Shown piece after piece: positions 1 to 8,975 of a stretch of 64,000 bases of DNA. Made by a program: the position numbers and the translations under genes. The DNA is taken from NCBI GenBank assembly GCA_031431475.1, contig JANPDL010000025.1:1-64000 (forward strand). Direction: 5' to 3'. The notes under the pieces are model-generated. The model was not told the origin of the DNA. It worked only from the letters and a program-made list of their open reading frames with translations, and did not search any database. The stretch comes from JADCCX01 sp031431475 (lineage in GTDB: Bacteria > Pseudomonadota > Alphaproteobacteria > Rhizobiales > Beijerinckiaceae). Every line of letters starts with the position of its first letter. Position 1 is the first letter of the stretch.

Positions 1-1
1 C

Positions 2-2488
2 ATTACCGGGCGCAATGTCATGGATCTGGCGCGTGATCGCGGGCTGGATTATCTGGGCCGGTCCTTCGACGGCAAGGTGGATACTCTCGCCAAGATCGTG
101 GACAGCCTGCCCGACCAGCAGTCGAAGCTGCTGCAGGACTACAAGGATGTGCGGGGCCGTGCCCGCAAGCGCGCCGCCGACACACTGGCCGAAGCTGATG
201 AAATCCGGGCCAACCAGCGTGGCCTCACCCCCATGGCCGTGGGCTTTGCCGCGCAGGCCGCCCGCGCCATTGTCGATCCGGTCAATCTGGCGCTCGCCCC
301 TCTGGGCGGGCCTGCCAAGGGTCCGGCACTCAAATGGCTGGGGCGGGAATTCCTGATCGGCGCTGGAACGCAGGCCGTGCAGGAACCGGGCATCCGCTTC
401 CGCCGCGAGGAGCTGGGGCTGGAAAGCTCCAGCATCGAGAATGTCTTGACCGCCGGTTTGGCACAAGCCGGATTTGCCGGTCTGTTCAAGGCGGCGGGCG
501 CCGCCGTTCCCCGCGTGGTCGATGCCGTGCGCGGCGGTTCGGAATGGCGTGTCGGAGCCGAGATGCAGCAGTTGATCGACAGCGGCAGTTTTGATCCTGC
601 CGCCATCGAGCGCGCGGCCTTGCGCCCGCAAGGTGACTTCCCGATGGAGGGCCAGCGCCTGCCGCTGCAAGACCGCCCGACGGCGGATCAGCAGGCGCAG
701 GCGCGTCTTGACGCAGCAGCCCCCGTTTCCGGCCCGCGTGAGCGGCTTCCCGGATTGTCGCCAGAGGAGACCGCGCAGCTCGATGCGCTGTCACCGCAGG
801 ATTTCGCGGCGCTCGCCCGCCATGCCGAAGCCGATGCCCTGACGGATCAACTGGCGGGATCGACGCCCGCGCAACAGATGCGCTTTCAGGACGCCACCCG
901 GTTCATGAACGAAGGCGGCGCGATGCCAGCGGCAACGCCCGGCCTGAGTTTCGACGGCATCCAGCAGGTGATCCGCCCGGACGGCAACCGTCTGGGCGTG
1001 CGCTATGCCCTGGTCGAGCGCGGCAGCATCCAGACCAGCCACAGCGCCGATGGCGTGCTGAACCCGGACTATCCGCAGGCCTTGCAGCCGCGTGACCGGG
1101 CGCGCGGTGTGTCGTCTGACCAGATCAACCAGATTGCCGCCAATCTGCAGCCGGAATTGCTGATGCATTCGCCCGTTCTGGATCACGGCGCGCCGCTCGT
1201 CGGCCCGGACGGATTGGTGGAAAGCGGCAACGGGCGCGTGCTCGCCATCGAGACGGCCTATCGCCGCAACCCCGAGACGGCACAGGCCTATCGCCAGAAG
1301 CTCGACGACATGGGCTTTGACACGGCGGGCATGAACGAGCCTGTCCTCGTGCGCATCCGCATGGACGAACTGACACCGGCAGACCGGGTGAAGCTCACGG
1401 TGGAAGGCAACAAACCCGCCGTGGCCGGATTGAGCGCCACGGAACGCGCCTTCACCGATGCCCGGATGCTCGATGACAGCGCCATGCAATTGTGGATGGG
1501 CGGCAATGTCAGCGATGCCCGCAACGCGCCGTTCGTGCGCGGTTTCGTGGACCGCGCCCTTGGCCAGACCGAACGCAATGGAGCCATCGACAGCAATGGC
1601 CGCCTGTCGCAGGAAGGCGCGCGGCGGATCGAGGCGGCCCTTGTGGCCAAGGCCTGGGAAAGCAAGGCCGTGGTGCAGGCCCTGACCGAGGCGACAGACG
1701 AGGAAGCCCGCGCCATCCTTGGAGCCATGGCCGATGTGAGCCCCAGTGTGGCGCAACTGAAAGCGGCCATTGCCGACGGGCGCGTGCCGCTGGAGGTGGA
1801 CCCGACGCGGCCCCTGCTGTCGGCCTATGAGCTAGTCGCGAAGGCCCGCAAGGAAGGCCGACCCGTGCGGGAATTGCTGGATCAGGCCGATATCGAAAAG
1901 GGCATGGTGAAGCCGGATGTGGAAGCCGCCGTGCGGCTGTTCTATGCCGATGACGACCTGACACAGGCGGCCAGCCGCAAGCGCGTGGCCGAGCGGATGG
2001 ACCATGCCGTGAGCCGCGCCCTGATGCACCAGGGCGGTGGCCTGTTCGGTGATGCCGCCGATGCCGGGCAGTTTCTGCGGGCGGCGCGGTTTGCCGGGGA
2101 AAACCTGTCGAATGTCGAGTTGGGCCGGGTGATGACGGCGGCGGCGGAGAAGCCGAACGCGGAGGGGCAACCGGCAACGGGCAACCGGCAGTTGGCAGAT
2201 GATGCTGTTGCCGCACTGCCCCCCGAACCTGTGGCTGCTCCAAAACCCGAACCCAAGCCCCAAGACAAGATTGATCCCAAACCCGCCGCACCCGATCCCA
2301 TAGCCGTCCGCATGGACGCCGTGCTGGTCGAAGCGGGTGGCGAGATGACATTGCACGTGCCGCGTCCGGACGGCACCCTAGAAGCTGTGCCAGCGCGCAC
2401 CATGATGCAGCGGCTGGCGGACGAGCGCACGGCCATCACCGAACTGACGGACTGCATTGCCCGCGCGGGCGGAGGAATCGCCGCATGA
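2..2488 (+). CDS. Phage large polyvalent / internal virion protein with DdrB-like ParB domain, 5' partial
   Basis: The frame is open to the left edge; the ATG at 20 has no Shine-Dalgarno, so the gene probably begins upstream. At least 822 residues are visible. The N-terminal third is Ala/Gly-rich with weakly hydrophobic stretches, as in ejected internal virion proteins. The central part (about residues 310-520) carries the motif ESGNGRVLAIETA and an NEPVLVRI strand followed by a VEGNKP loop. That pattern is typical of the DdrB-like ParB-superfamily domain found in phage large polyvalent proteins. A Pro/Lys-rich linker lies near residues 735-765. The stop overlaps the next start (ATGA), suggesting translational coupling. 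The virion role is inferred from size, neighbours and family; no enzymatic activity is claimed. Confidence 0.7.
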   Translation: MTGRNVMDLARDRGLDYLGRSFDGKVDTLAKIVDSLPDQQSKLLQDYKDVRGRARKRAADTLAEADEIRANQRGLTPMAVGFAAQAARAIVDPVNLALAPLGGPAKGPALKWLGREFLIGAGTQAVQEPGIRFRREELGLESSSIENVLTAGLAQAGFAGLFKAAGAAVPRVVDAVRGGSEWRVGAEMQQLIDSGSFDPAAIERAALRPQGDFPMEGQRLPLQDRPTADQQAQARLDAAAPVSGPRERLPGLSPEETAQLDALSPQDFAALARHAEADALTDQLAGSTPAQQMRFQDATRFMNEGGAMPAATPGLSFDGIQQVIRPDGNRLGVRYALVERGSIQTSHSADGVLNPDYPQALQPRDRARGVSSDQINQIAANLQPELLMHSPVLDHGAPLVGPDGLVESGNGRVLAIETAYRRNPETAQAYRQKLDDMGFDTAGMNEPVLVRIRMDELTPADRVKLTVEGNKPAVAGLSATERAFTDARMLDDSAMQLWMGGNVSDARNAPFVRGFVDRALGQTERNGAIDSNGRLSQEGARRIEAALVAKAWESKAVVQALTEATDEEARAILGAMADVSPSVAQLKAAIADGRVPLEVDPTRPLLSAYELVAKARKEGRPVRELLDQADIEKGMVKPDVEAAVRLFYADDDLTQAASRKRVAERMDHAVSRALMHQGGGLFGDAADAGQFLRAARFAGENLSNVELGRVMTAAAEKPNAEGQPATGNRQLADDAVAALPPEPVAAPKPEPKPQDKIDPKPAAPDPIAVRMDAVLVEAGGEMTLHVPRPDGTLEAVPARTMMQRLADERTAITELTDCIARAGGGIAA

Positions 2489-5103
2489 CACCCCTGAACT
2501 GCCTGCGCACCAAGATCAAATCGGGCATCGTCGAGCGCACCATCGGCATGGACCTCGCCAGCATGATCGAGACGTTCGAAGAGACGTATGCCAAGCGATT
2601 GGGCGCGCGTGACGCCGCCGTGAAAGCTGCCGAGCAGGCGCTGGACGACAGCACGAAGATTGCGGCACGGAAAGCCGAGATTGCGCTGGGCACCGCCGAG
2701 GCGCAACTCATGGTGCTGAAGCGCCAGCATGCCTATGAGGTGAGCTACGGCACGCTGCTGGAGCAGGGCAAGCAGCCTTTGTGGCAGCGGGGCGTGGTCA
2801 ATCTCGTCACGGGCAAGCAGGACGTCAACCGCTCGCCCCTGCCGATGGCAATGCGGTCCTTTTTCGACAAGGACCCGGCAGAGATCGTGCCGGGCATCAA
2901 TGTCACCTACGAGAGCAAGAACATCATCGACCAGTCGCACGTGCTGTTCCGGGAAGCGCTGGGCGAATTGCAGCCGAAAATGCTGGGCCTGAAAGCCGAG
3001 CGCGCGCTGGAAATCGACGTGCTGGATGCGCTGTTCGACAAGGCGGCGCAGGTGTCGCCGCAGGCGCGCACCGTGATGGAAAGCTGGGGCCGGACGCACC
3101 AGTTTCTGTGGAAAGCCGCCAACGACGTGGGCATCCGCATTGCCGAACGGGAAGACTGGCGCATCCCCAATCCCCGGCAGGATCCGCTTAAGGTGCGCAG
3201 CATTGCCTTCGACGACTACCGTGATCTGGTGCTCCGGACGACAAAGCGCGAGGCCATGGTGGATTTCGAAACCGGGGCGGTGCTGAGCAACGAGAAGCTG
3301 GACCGGCTGATTGCCGAGATGCACCAGAGCGTCATCAACAACGGGGCGGACGGCCCGCCATCGGCGGCGCGGCAGGGCCGCTCGATGCTGGCCTCACGCC
3401 ATTCCGACATGCGGTTCCTGATCTTCAAGGATGCCGCCAGCTGGCGGGAGTTTGCCGAAACCGTCGGCGAAACTTCGTCTGTCTATGAGGTGATGACCAA
3501 TCACATCAGCCGTATGGCCGATGACATTGCGCTGGTGAAGGTGCTGGGTCCCAATCCGGAAGGCACCATCCAGTTCATGCGGTCGCTGTTCGACCGGGAG
3601 GCGGCGCGGTTTTCGCAGCAGGCAAGATTGGCCAATCCGAAAGATGCCGATGCCGCCCTGAAAGCCAACACGCGGATCGAGGCACAGCTGCGCTCCGGAC
3701 GCCGCAGCTTCGACAACCTCGTGGCCGAAGTCACCAATGCCAACAATGTGCCGGTCAACATCGAATGGGCGCACCGCGCCTCCGAAGCCCGCTCCGGTTT
3801 CGTGGCCGTGCAGATGGGCTCCGCTGTCATCAGCTCGATCACCGATCCATGGGTGATGATGAGCGTGGCGCGCATGAACGACCTGCCCGCTCTCGCCATG
3901 ATCAGCCGCGCGATCAAGGGCATGACGGAAAAGGACTTCGACCTGAACGCGGCGCAGCTGGGCGTTGCCGCAACATCCATCGCCCATGTCATGCGGTCCA
4001 ATGACCGGTTCATCGGGGACACCGTGCGCACCGGTAAGGCGGCGCAGCTCGCCAACGTCGTGATCCGCGCTTCCGGCCTGCGTCGCACTACGGCTGTGCT
4101 GCGGGCCAGTTTCGCCATGGAAACCATGGGAGCCATGGCCAACCGTATGAAGACCGGTTTCCGCGATCTGCCAGCGGGCAATCAGGCCATGCTGGAACGC
4201 TATGGTCTTGGTATCGCTGACTGGGATGTGATCCGCACGGCCATTCCGCAGGAGCCGACGCCAAACGCCCGCTTCCTGACCGCCAACAGCATCCGCGAGA
4301 TCGGCACAACCGACGCCTTGCGCGCTGCTGACCGCTGGCAGCAGATGATCAACTCCGAGATGGATCATGCCGTGATCGAGGGCAGCGCGACCAGCAACGC
4401 CTTTTTCAAGGGCCAGTCGCAGCCCGGCACGATCAGTGGTGAAGTTCGGCGCTTTTTCCGGCAATACAAAGGCTTCGGCCTGACGTTCGCCAATTCGCAT
4501 ATGGCGCGGGCGACGGCGCGGGGCTGGGATGGTGAGCGGCTGAGCCATGCAGGCATCACCTTCATCGGCATGTGGATGATGGGGATGGTGGCGTTTCAGG
4601 CCAAGCAGGTTGCCAACGGCAAGGACCCGGTCAGCATGGACCCGAATGATCCGAAAGGCCTGCGTGCATGGGGTGCTGCCGCCATCCAGGGCGGCGGCTT
4701 CGGCATCTTCGGCGATTTCCTGTTTCAGGACCAGACCCGCAACGGTGCAACCATGGTCGCGACTGCTGCCGGTCCGGCAGCGGCCGTGGCGGAAAAGGTG
4801 CTGGGTGATTTCATTCTGGCCAATCTCGGCCGCGCTGTGAAAGGCGAGAAGACGCATTTCGCCGGAGACGCACTTTATGCCGCAGCCGGTCTTGTTCCGG
4901 GATCATCCCTCTGGTATGCCCGGCTTGCACTCCAGCGCAGTGTCATCGATCAACTTGCCCTGATGATCGATGACCGCGCACCCGAGCGTTTCGCGCGTAT
5001 CGAACGGGACGCTCAAAAGCAGTGGGGACAGAGCTTCCACTGGGGACCTGGCCGCTTCGAACCCGGCCGTGCCCCCGATGTGAGCGCCGCCTTCGGACGA
5101 TGA
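2485..5103 (+). CDS. Large phage internal virion / polyvalent protein
   Basis: An 872-residue protein beginning at the ATG that overlaps the upstream stop by four bases. It starts with a helical, charged N terminus (about 20-95, coiled-coil-like), followed by a mostly alpha-helical body and hydrophobic segments near residues 435-460 and 685-710 (ITFIGMWMMGMVAFQA). The C terminus is also hydrophobic (780-830). It lies between the ParB-like polyvalent protein and the tail spike. In podoviruses this position is commonly occupied by internal proteins that enter the host envelope during DNA ejection. I do not recognise a catalytic motif. The assignment rests on size, membrane-active composition and context. 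Confidence 0.6.
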   Translation: MTPLNCLRTKIKSGIVERTIGMDLASMIETFEETYAKRLGARDAAVKAAEQALDDSTKIAARKAEIALGTAEAQLMVLKRQHAYEVSYGTLLEQGKQPLWQRGVVNLVTGKQDVNRSPLPMAMRSFFDKDPAEIVPGINVTYESKNIIDQSHVLFREALGELQPKMLGLKAERALEIDVLDALFDKAAQVSPQARTVMESWGRTHQFLWKAANDVGIRIAEREDWRIPNPRQDPLKVRSIAFDDYRDLVLRTTKREAMVDFETGAVLSNEKLDRLIAEMHQSVINNGADGPPSAARQGRSMLASRHSDMRFLIFKDAASWREFAETVGETSSVYEVMTNHISRMADDIALVKVLGPNPEGTIQFMRSLFDREAARFSQQARLANPKDADAALKANTRIEAQLRSGRRSFDNLVAEVTNANNVPVNIEWAHRASEARSGFVAVQMGSAVISSITDPWVMMSVARMNDLPALAMISRAIKGMTEKDFDLNAAQLGVAATSIAHVMRSNDRFIGDTVRTGKAAQLANVVIRASGLRRTTAVLRASFAMETMGAMANRMKTGFRDLPAGNQAMLERYGLGIADWDVIRTAIPQEPTPNARFLTANSIREIGTTDALRAADRWQQMINSEMDHAVIEGSATSNAFFKGQSQPGTISGEVRRFFRQYKGFGLTFANSHMARATARGWDGERLSHAGITFIGMWMMGMVAFQAKQVANGKDPVSMDPNDPKGLRAWGAAAIQGGGFGIFGDFLFQDQTRNGATMVATAAGPAAAVAEKVLGDFILANLGRAVKGEKTHFAGDALYAAAGLVPGSSLWYARLALQRSVIDQLALMIDDRAPERFARIERDAQKQWGQSFHWGPGRFEPGRAPDVSAAFGR

Positions 5104-5135
5104 GAACCGTCTGAAGGATTGTCAGGGCTTCTGCC

Positions 5136-7196
5136 GTGCCGGTCACTTCCGAACTGTGCTTCGCTGTCCGCAACTGGACGGGAGCCGAGACGCAATTCAC
5201 GACCGGCTTCAAGGCCGCCGCCGCCATTGATGTTGCGGTGAAGACGGGCGCAGGCGTGACGCTGGTGCGCGGCGTGCATTTCACGTCGTCTCTCGACATC
5301 AACAGCAATATGGTGGTGACGCCGCTGGGCGGCATGCCCGCCGCTCCCCAGACGCTGCTGATCGAACGGGTGACGCCAGCGGTGCAGCCCGACACAATCG
5401 CCGTCAACGACACCTACAGCCCCGTCAATCTGGAGCGGCGTCTGAACGAAGCCGCGATGCGCTCCGCCGAGAACCGGCGGCGCATCCGGATTATCGAGGC
5501 CGCCACCGCCGTCTCCATTGCGCTGACCGGCATCACGTCTGTGCTGGCCGCGCAGATGACGCCGCCCGTGACGCCCGCCAACGGCGACACCTATGCGGTC
5601 AATGCCGGAGCAACCGGCGCGTGGCTGGGGCAGAGCGGGAATACTGCCGTCTGGTCGGCGGATGCCGCCAGCTGGACCTTCGTCCCTGTCACAGTCGGAA
5701 CCGCGCGATGGTCCATCGCCAGCCGCAGCCTGATCTACAACGCCACGGCCACATGGCTGGACACCAAGGTCGGCCAGTGGAAACATCTGTATGATTTTCT
5801 GGCGCCCGGCGTCGATCCCACCGGAGTGACCGACTGGTTCGCGCCGCTGTCGGCGGCGGCGCAATCGGGAATGGTTGTCAAGCTGCCGGGCCATGTCCTG
5901 CCCTACAGCGCCAAGTTCACCTTCACGCAGCGCGTCGGCGCGGGCTTTGAGGGTGAAGGTTATGACACGGTGCTGCAGCCGACCTTCACCAACGATGACT
6001 TCATCCGGATTGGCGATGACGTGAATGGTTTCGTCGGCTACCGGTTTTCCAATTTCCGCATCTGGCCCACCGGCGTGCAGCAGGCCGGAAAGCAGGTATT
6101 CCGGGCGCAGCGCCTGACGCAGTCCGAATTCGACAACGTCTGGCTGGGTTCGCTTGAAGACTACGGCGCGGCAGGCGGCCACCGCATTGCCCATGGCTAT
6201 TTCTTCGAGCGCTTCGCCGATATCGTCGTGAAAGGCCAGAGCCAGATCGTGGTTGCGCAGGATGGCGTGCGCATGCATGGCGGCGACGGCACGTTCGGCG
6301 CGGAAATTTCGCTGGACGAGCGGCTGCGCTTTCTGAACTGCGACACCGCCGTGCGTGTCGGCGGCGGCTGCGGCGGGGTCTACGCAGCTGACATTGATGT
6401 CTCGATCTGCGGCAACGGCGTCGTCATTGACAAGACACTGAGCAATGTGCGTAACCGCGAAGTGTTCCTGTCGGACAGATGCGTGCTGGATCTCTGTTCG
6501 AGTTACAACCTGAACATCGAAGGCTCCGCCGTTGACCGCGTGATGATCGACGGGGCGTGGCTGGCCAGCAACTCCAATGCGGCGGGCAACCTTCTGCGCT
6601 GCGCGCCGGTGGATGGCTCCGCTGTCCGGCCGCTGATCCATATGACCGGCGGGCGGCTGTTCAATGCGCAGGGGACTGCCGCCAACCTGAACGGCTGCAT
6701 TGTCGTCCTCGACGGTGTGGAGATCACCGACAACGGTCTGGCGGCTGGCGGTGGCCACGGCATCGACGCGCCCAATGCCAACGTCGATCTGATCGTGCGC
6801 AACTGCATCATCTGCCGCAACGGCAACGCCACGAAGGGCGACGGCATCCAGACCGTGGCCGGTGTCACCGGCCTGATCGCCAACAACATGATCAGCGGCA
6901 ACGGCCAGCTGGGCGTGGACAGCCCCAGCACGGCGCTGGAAGTGCGCCACAACCCCGGGTTTGCCACCGAAAGCCGGGGCGACAGCCAGATCAACGGCAG
7001 CGCCTCCAGCGTGGTGATCAACCACGGGCTGGCGCGGACGCCCGTCAATATCCAGGTGACGCCCAAGACGATCCTGGGCGCGTCGGCAGTCGCCTATTAC
7101 CGCGTCACCAGCATCACCAGCACGCAGTTCACAGTGGAGGCCAACGGCGCACTGAACGCCACGCCCTGGCTGTTTCACTGGCTGGCGGCAGCGTAG
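5136..7196 (+). CDS. Tail spike: T7-fibre-like N-terminal adaptor plus beta-helix body
   Basis: A 686-residue protein with a GTG start. Residues 1-110 resemble the conserved N-terminal head-binding part of T7 gp17-like fibres: an FTTGF strand region, then DTYSPVNLERRLNEAAMRS. After a linker, residues 210-620 contain many short repeats of the form NCxxxxN/GNxI with Asn, Gly and Val turns, such as IVRNCIICRNGNATKGDGI. This is typical of a right-handed parallel beta-helix (pectate-lyase-like fold). A C-terminal strand-rich region (SVVINHGLARTPVNIQVTP) follows. Such spikes usually bind and often cleave surface polysaccharide; depolymerase activity is inferred. The gap to the endolysin is short (12 bases). 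Confidence 0.85.
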   Translation: MPVTSELCFAVRNWTGAETQFTTGFKAAAAIDVAVKTGAGVTLVRGVHFTSSLDINSNMVVTPLGGMPAAPQTLLIERVTPAVQPDTIAVNDTYSPVNLERRLNEAAMRSAENRRRIRIIEAATAVSIALTGITSVLAAQMTPPVTPANGDTYAVNAGATGAWLGQSGNTAVWSADAASWTFVPVTVGTARWSIASRSLIYNATATWLDTKVGQWKHLYDFLAPGVDPTGVTDWFAPLSAAAQSGMVVKLPGHVLPYSAKFTFTQRVGAGFEGEGYDTVLQPTFTNDDFIRIGDDVNGFVGYRFSNFRIWPTGVQQAGKQVFRAQRLTQSEFDNVWLGSLEDYGAAGGHRIAHGYFFERFADIVVKGQSQIVVAQDGVRMHGGDGTFGAEISLDERLRFLNCDTAVRVGGGCGGVYAADIDVSICGNGVVIDKTLSNVRNREVFLSDRCVLDLCSSYNLNIEGSAVDRVMIDGAWLASNSNAAGNLLRCAPVDGSAVRPLIHMTGGRLFNAQGTAANLNGCIVVLDGVEITDNGLAAGGGHGIDAPNANVDLIVRNCIICRNGNATKGDGIQTVAGVTGLIANNMISGNGQLGVDSPSTALEVRHNPGFATESRGDSQINGSASSVVINHGLARTPVNIQVTPKTILGASAVAYYRVTSITSTQFTVEANGALNATPWLFHWLAAA

Positions 7197-7208
7197 GGAG
7201 AAACGGAC

Positions 7209-8141
7209 ATGCACGGAGCTGATGTTCCCGGACTGACCAATGCAGAGCAAGGGCTGGCCGCGCGCCGTGGCGGCGGCAATTGGTTTGACAACAAGGCGTT
7301 CTTCGACCGCATCCGCGCCAGCGTGTTTGCGGGCTCAATGACACAGGAGCAGGTGCAGGGCTGCGAGCGCATCATCGCCGCATGGAACGCCACACGCCCG
7401 GCTGATCATTTCACGTTCCTCGCCTACATCCTTGCGACATCGTATCACGAGACGGCACACACCATGCAGCCCGTGCGCGAGATCGGCCAAGGCAAAGGCC
7501 GCGCCTATGGCCGCAAAGACCCGGACACCGGCCTTGTCTATTATGGCCGTGGTGACGTGCAATTGACGTGGAAGCGCAACTACGCGCTGGTGAGCCGATA
7601 TTTCAACGAGGACTTCGTCAACAATCCCGATCTGGCGCTGGACCCTTATTGGTCGGCGCGGATCCTGATTGAAGGCTCGATGCTGGGCTGGTTCACGGGC
7701 AAGAGCCTTAAAGACTACCGCATCAAATTCGGCCTTGATTACGTGAAGTGCCGCGTCGTGGTCAATGGCCGCGACCGCGCCACACTCATTGCAGGCTATG
7801 CAAGGCATTTCGAGGATGCGCTGCGCATCGGTTTTTTCAATGGCAAGGGCGACATCACGATGACGCCGGGGCAGAAGCCGGACAGCCAGAGCACGCCGCT
7901 GCCGCCTGCCAAGCCGGTGGAAACCGAAGACCGGCCCAAAATCGAGAAGCCGTTCGTGAAGAGCAAGACGCTCTGGGCCACGATCCTCGACAAGCTCCAG
8001 CTCGTCGGTGTGCCGTTTGCTGGTGCGCTGGCGGGTATCGACTGGAAGACGGTGCTGGCGCTCTCGGTTCTGGTGAGCGTGGGCTTCGGCCTGTTCGTGA
8101 TCCGCGAACGCTGGCTGAAGCATGTGAGGTTCGGGTTATGA
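7209..8141 (+). CDS. Phage endolysin, GH19 chitinase-like, with C-terminal membrane segment
   Basis: A 310-residue protein preceded by a GGGAGAAA ribosome site. The catalytic region has the GH19/lysozyme-like glutamate motif SYHETAHTM, then YYGRGDVQLTWKRNYA, the usual GH19 substrate-binding signature, and NPDLALDP. It is expected to cleave peptidoglycan glycan strands at the end of the lytic cycle. A Pro/Lys-rich linker (about 220-255) leads to a single hydrophobic segment near the C terminus (VLALSVLVSVGFGLFVI). The enzyme may therefore be membrane-tethered rather than freely soluble. The stop codon overlaps the next start (ATGA). Confidence 0.85.
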   Translation: MHGADVPGLTNAEQGLAARRGGGNWFDNKAFFDRIRASVFAGSMTQEQVQGCERIIAAWNATRPADHFTFLAYILATSYHETAHTMQPVREIGQGKGRAYGRKDPDTGLVYYGRGDVQLTWKRNYALVSRYFNEDFVNNPDLALDPYWSARILIEGSMLGWFTGKSLKDYRIKFGLDYVKCRVVVNGRDRATLIAGYARHFEDALRIGFFNGKGDITMTPGQKPDSQSTPLPPAKPVETEDRPKIEKPFVKSKTLWATILDKLQLVGVPFAGALAGIDWKTVLALSVLVSVGFGLFVIRERWLKHVRFGL

Positions 8142-8410
8142 TCAAGCTCTGGCTGGAAAAGAACAAGGCTATCGCCATGGCTCTCTCGGCACTGGCGATG
8201 GTCGCGCTGCTGGCGGTGGCCAGCTGGCAGCTGGTGAAGCTGATCAGCGACGGCGGGCGTGCGCAGGGGCGTGAACAGGCCAAACAGGAAATCGTGGAGG
8301 ATGGAAATGCTGAAAATGCTGCACGTCGTCGTGTGCGCGACTGTCGCGCTGCTGGCCGCTTGCCAGACGCGCGGACTGGCGAGTGCCCAGTGCCAGCGGC
8401 TGGCCGGTGA
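8138..8410 (+). CDS. Small membrane protein, possible Rz-like inner-membrane spanin
   Basis: A 90-residue protein whose ATG overlaps the endolysin stop by four bases. It has a single N-terminal transmembrane segment (AMALSALAMVALLAVASW) followed by a charged stretch (GREQAKQEIVEDGNAENAARRR) and a Pro/Cys-containing tail. A lipoprotein reading frame starts inside it in another frame (8307), the classical Rz/Rz1 nested arrangement. The periplasmic part is shorter than in most i-spanins and only weakly coiled-coil. The role therefore rests mainly on position and the nested partner. Confidence 0.55.
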   Translation: MIKLWLEKNKAIAMALSALAMVALLAVASWQLVKLISDGGRAQGREQAKQEIVEDGNAENAARRRVRDCRAAGRLPDARTGECPVPAAGR

Positions 8411-8492
8411 ACTGGCTGGCGCGCGTAATCCGTGGGAAGTGGCCGAGGCGCGGGAAGCAGGCATTGCTGTGGGATGCTGGAAGAGGAATTGA
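8307..8492 (+). CDS. Rz1-like outer-membrane lipoprotein nested in the preceding gene
   Basis: A 61-residue protein starting at ATG 8307, with GGAGG at 8295-8299 at good spacing (the in-frame ATG at 8301 is too close). The signal sequence MLKMLHVVVCATVALLAAC ends in the lipobox LAAC, so the mature protein would be a lipidated peptide of about 43 residues. It overlaps the preceding gene for about 100 bases in a different frame, as Rz1 does with Rz. It would be the outer-membrane partner that completes host lysis. The mature part is not proline-rich as in lambda Rz1, so the functional call is inferred. Confidence 0.6.
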   Translation: MLKMLHVVVCATVALLAACQTRGLASAQCQRLAGELAGARNPWEVAEAREAGIAVGCWKRN

Positions 8493-8495
8493 CTA

Positions 8496-8759
8496 ATGGC
8501 TTCTGCCAAGACGCTGGCGATCACACCGGAAGAACTGAAGTCGCTCATCCGCGAGGCTGTGCGGGCTGAGTTCGATCATGTTGGCCTCAGCGTCTCCGAG
8601 CATGACCACGTGGAAAGCGCGCGTGAAGACTTCCGATTCATGCGCCGCTTCCGCATCGCGACGGACAAGGCCAGCGGCATCATCGGCAAGGCGGTGATCG
8701 GAGCGTTGGCCGCTATGTTCATCGCGGCCATGATCAAAGGGTTCTCGATTGGCAAATAG
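8496..8759 (+). CDS. Holin-like small membrane protein
   Basis: An 87-residue protein starting three bases after the lipoprotein gene. The N-terminal half is charged and helical (EELKSLIREAVRAEFDHVGL), and a single hydrophobic segment near the C terminus (GIIGKAVIGALAAMFIAAMI) ends in a short basic tail. The size, topology and place in the lysis cassette suggest a holin or a holin-associated protein. A family assignment would need a profile search. Confidence 0.5.
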   Translation: MASAKTLAITPEELKSLIREAVRAEFDHVGLSVSEHDHVESAREDFRFMRRFRIATDKASGIIGKAVIGALAAMFIAAMIKGFSIGK

Positions 8760-8823
8760 AGCTTCGCGCTGCCATCCATCAGCCCGGAGGGGTGACGGAC
8801 CTTCCGTCGTTTCCTCCCAGACT

Positions 8824-8850
8824 GGCCCTGCTTCGGCAGGGTCTTTTTTT
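8824..8850 (+). terminator. Rho-independent terminator after the lysis genes
   Basis: Stem CCCTGC (8826-8831), tetraloop TTCG, stem GCAGGG (8836-8841), extended by G-C and G-T pairs, followed by seven T. It closes the prophage late operon. Confidence 0.9.
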
Positions 8851-8975
8851 GTGCGGAAGCGTGCGACTTGTTGCGGTTTTCTGCATGAAAATGCGGTGAG
8901 TGCGATTGCCAAGCCCTTGATATGGCAGACGATAGCAGAGAGCGGCGACCCCGTTGCACCGCAAGTGCACCGCAT

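Noticed and set aside
5013..7250. 745-codon open frame on the minus strand opposite the tail spike
   Set aside because: It is a GC-driven shadow. The plus frame has clear fibre and beta-helix features, while the minus frame is a low-complexity His/Arg/Asp mix with no domain.
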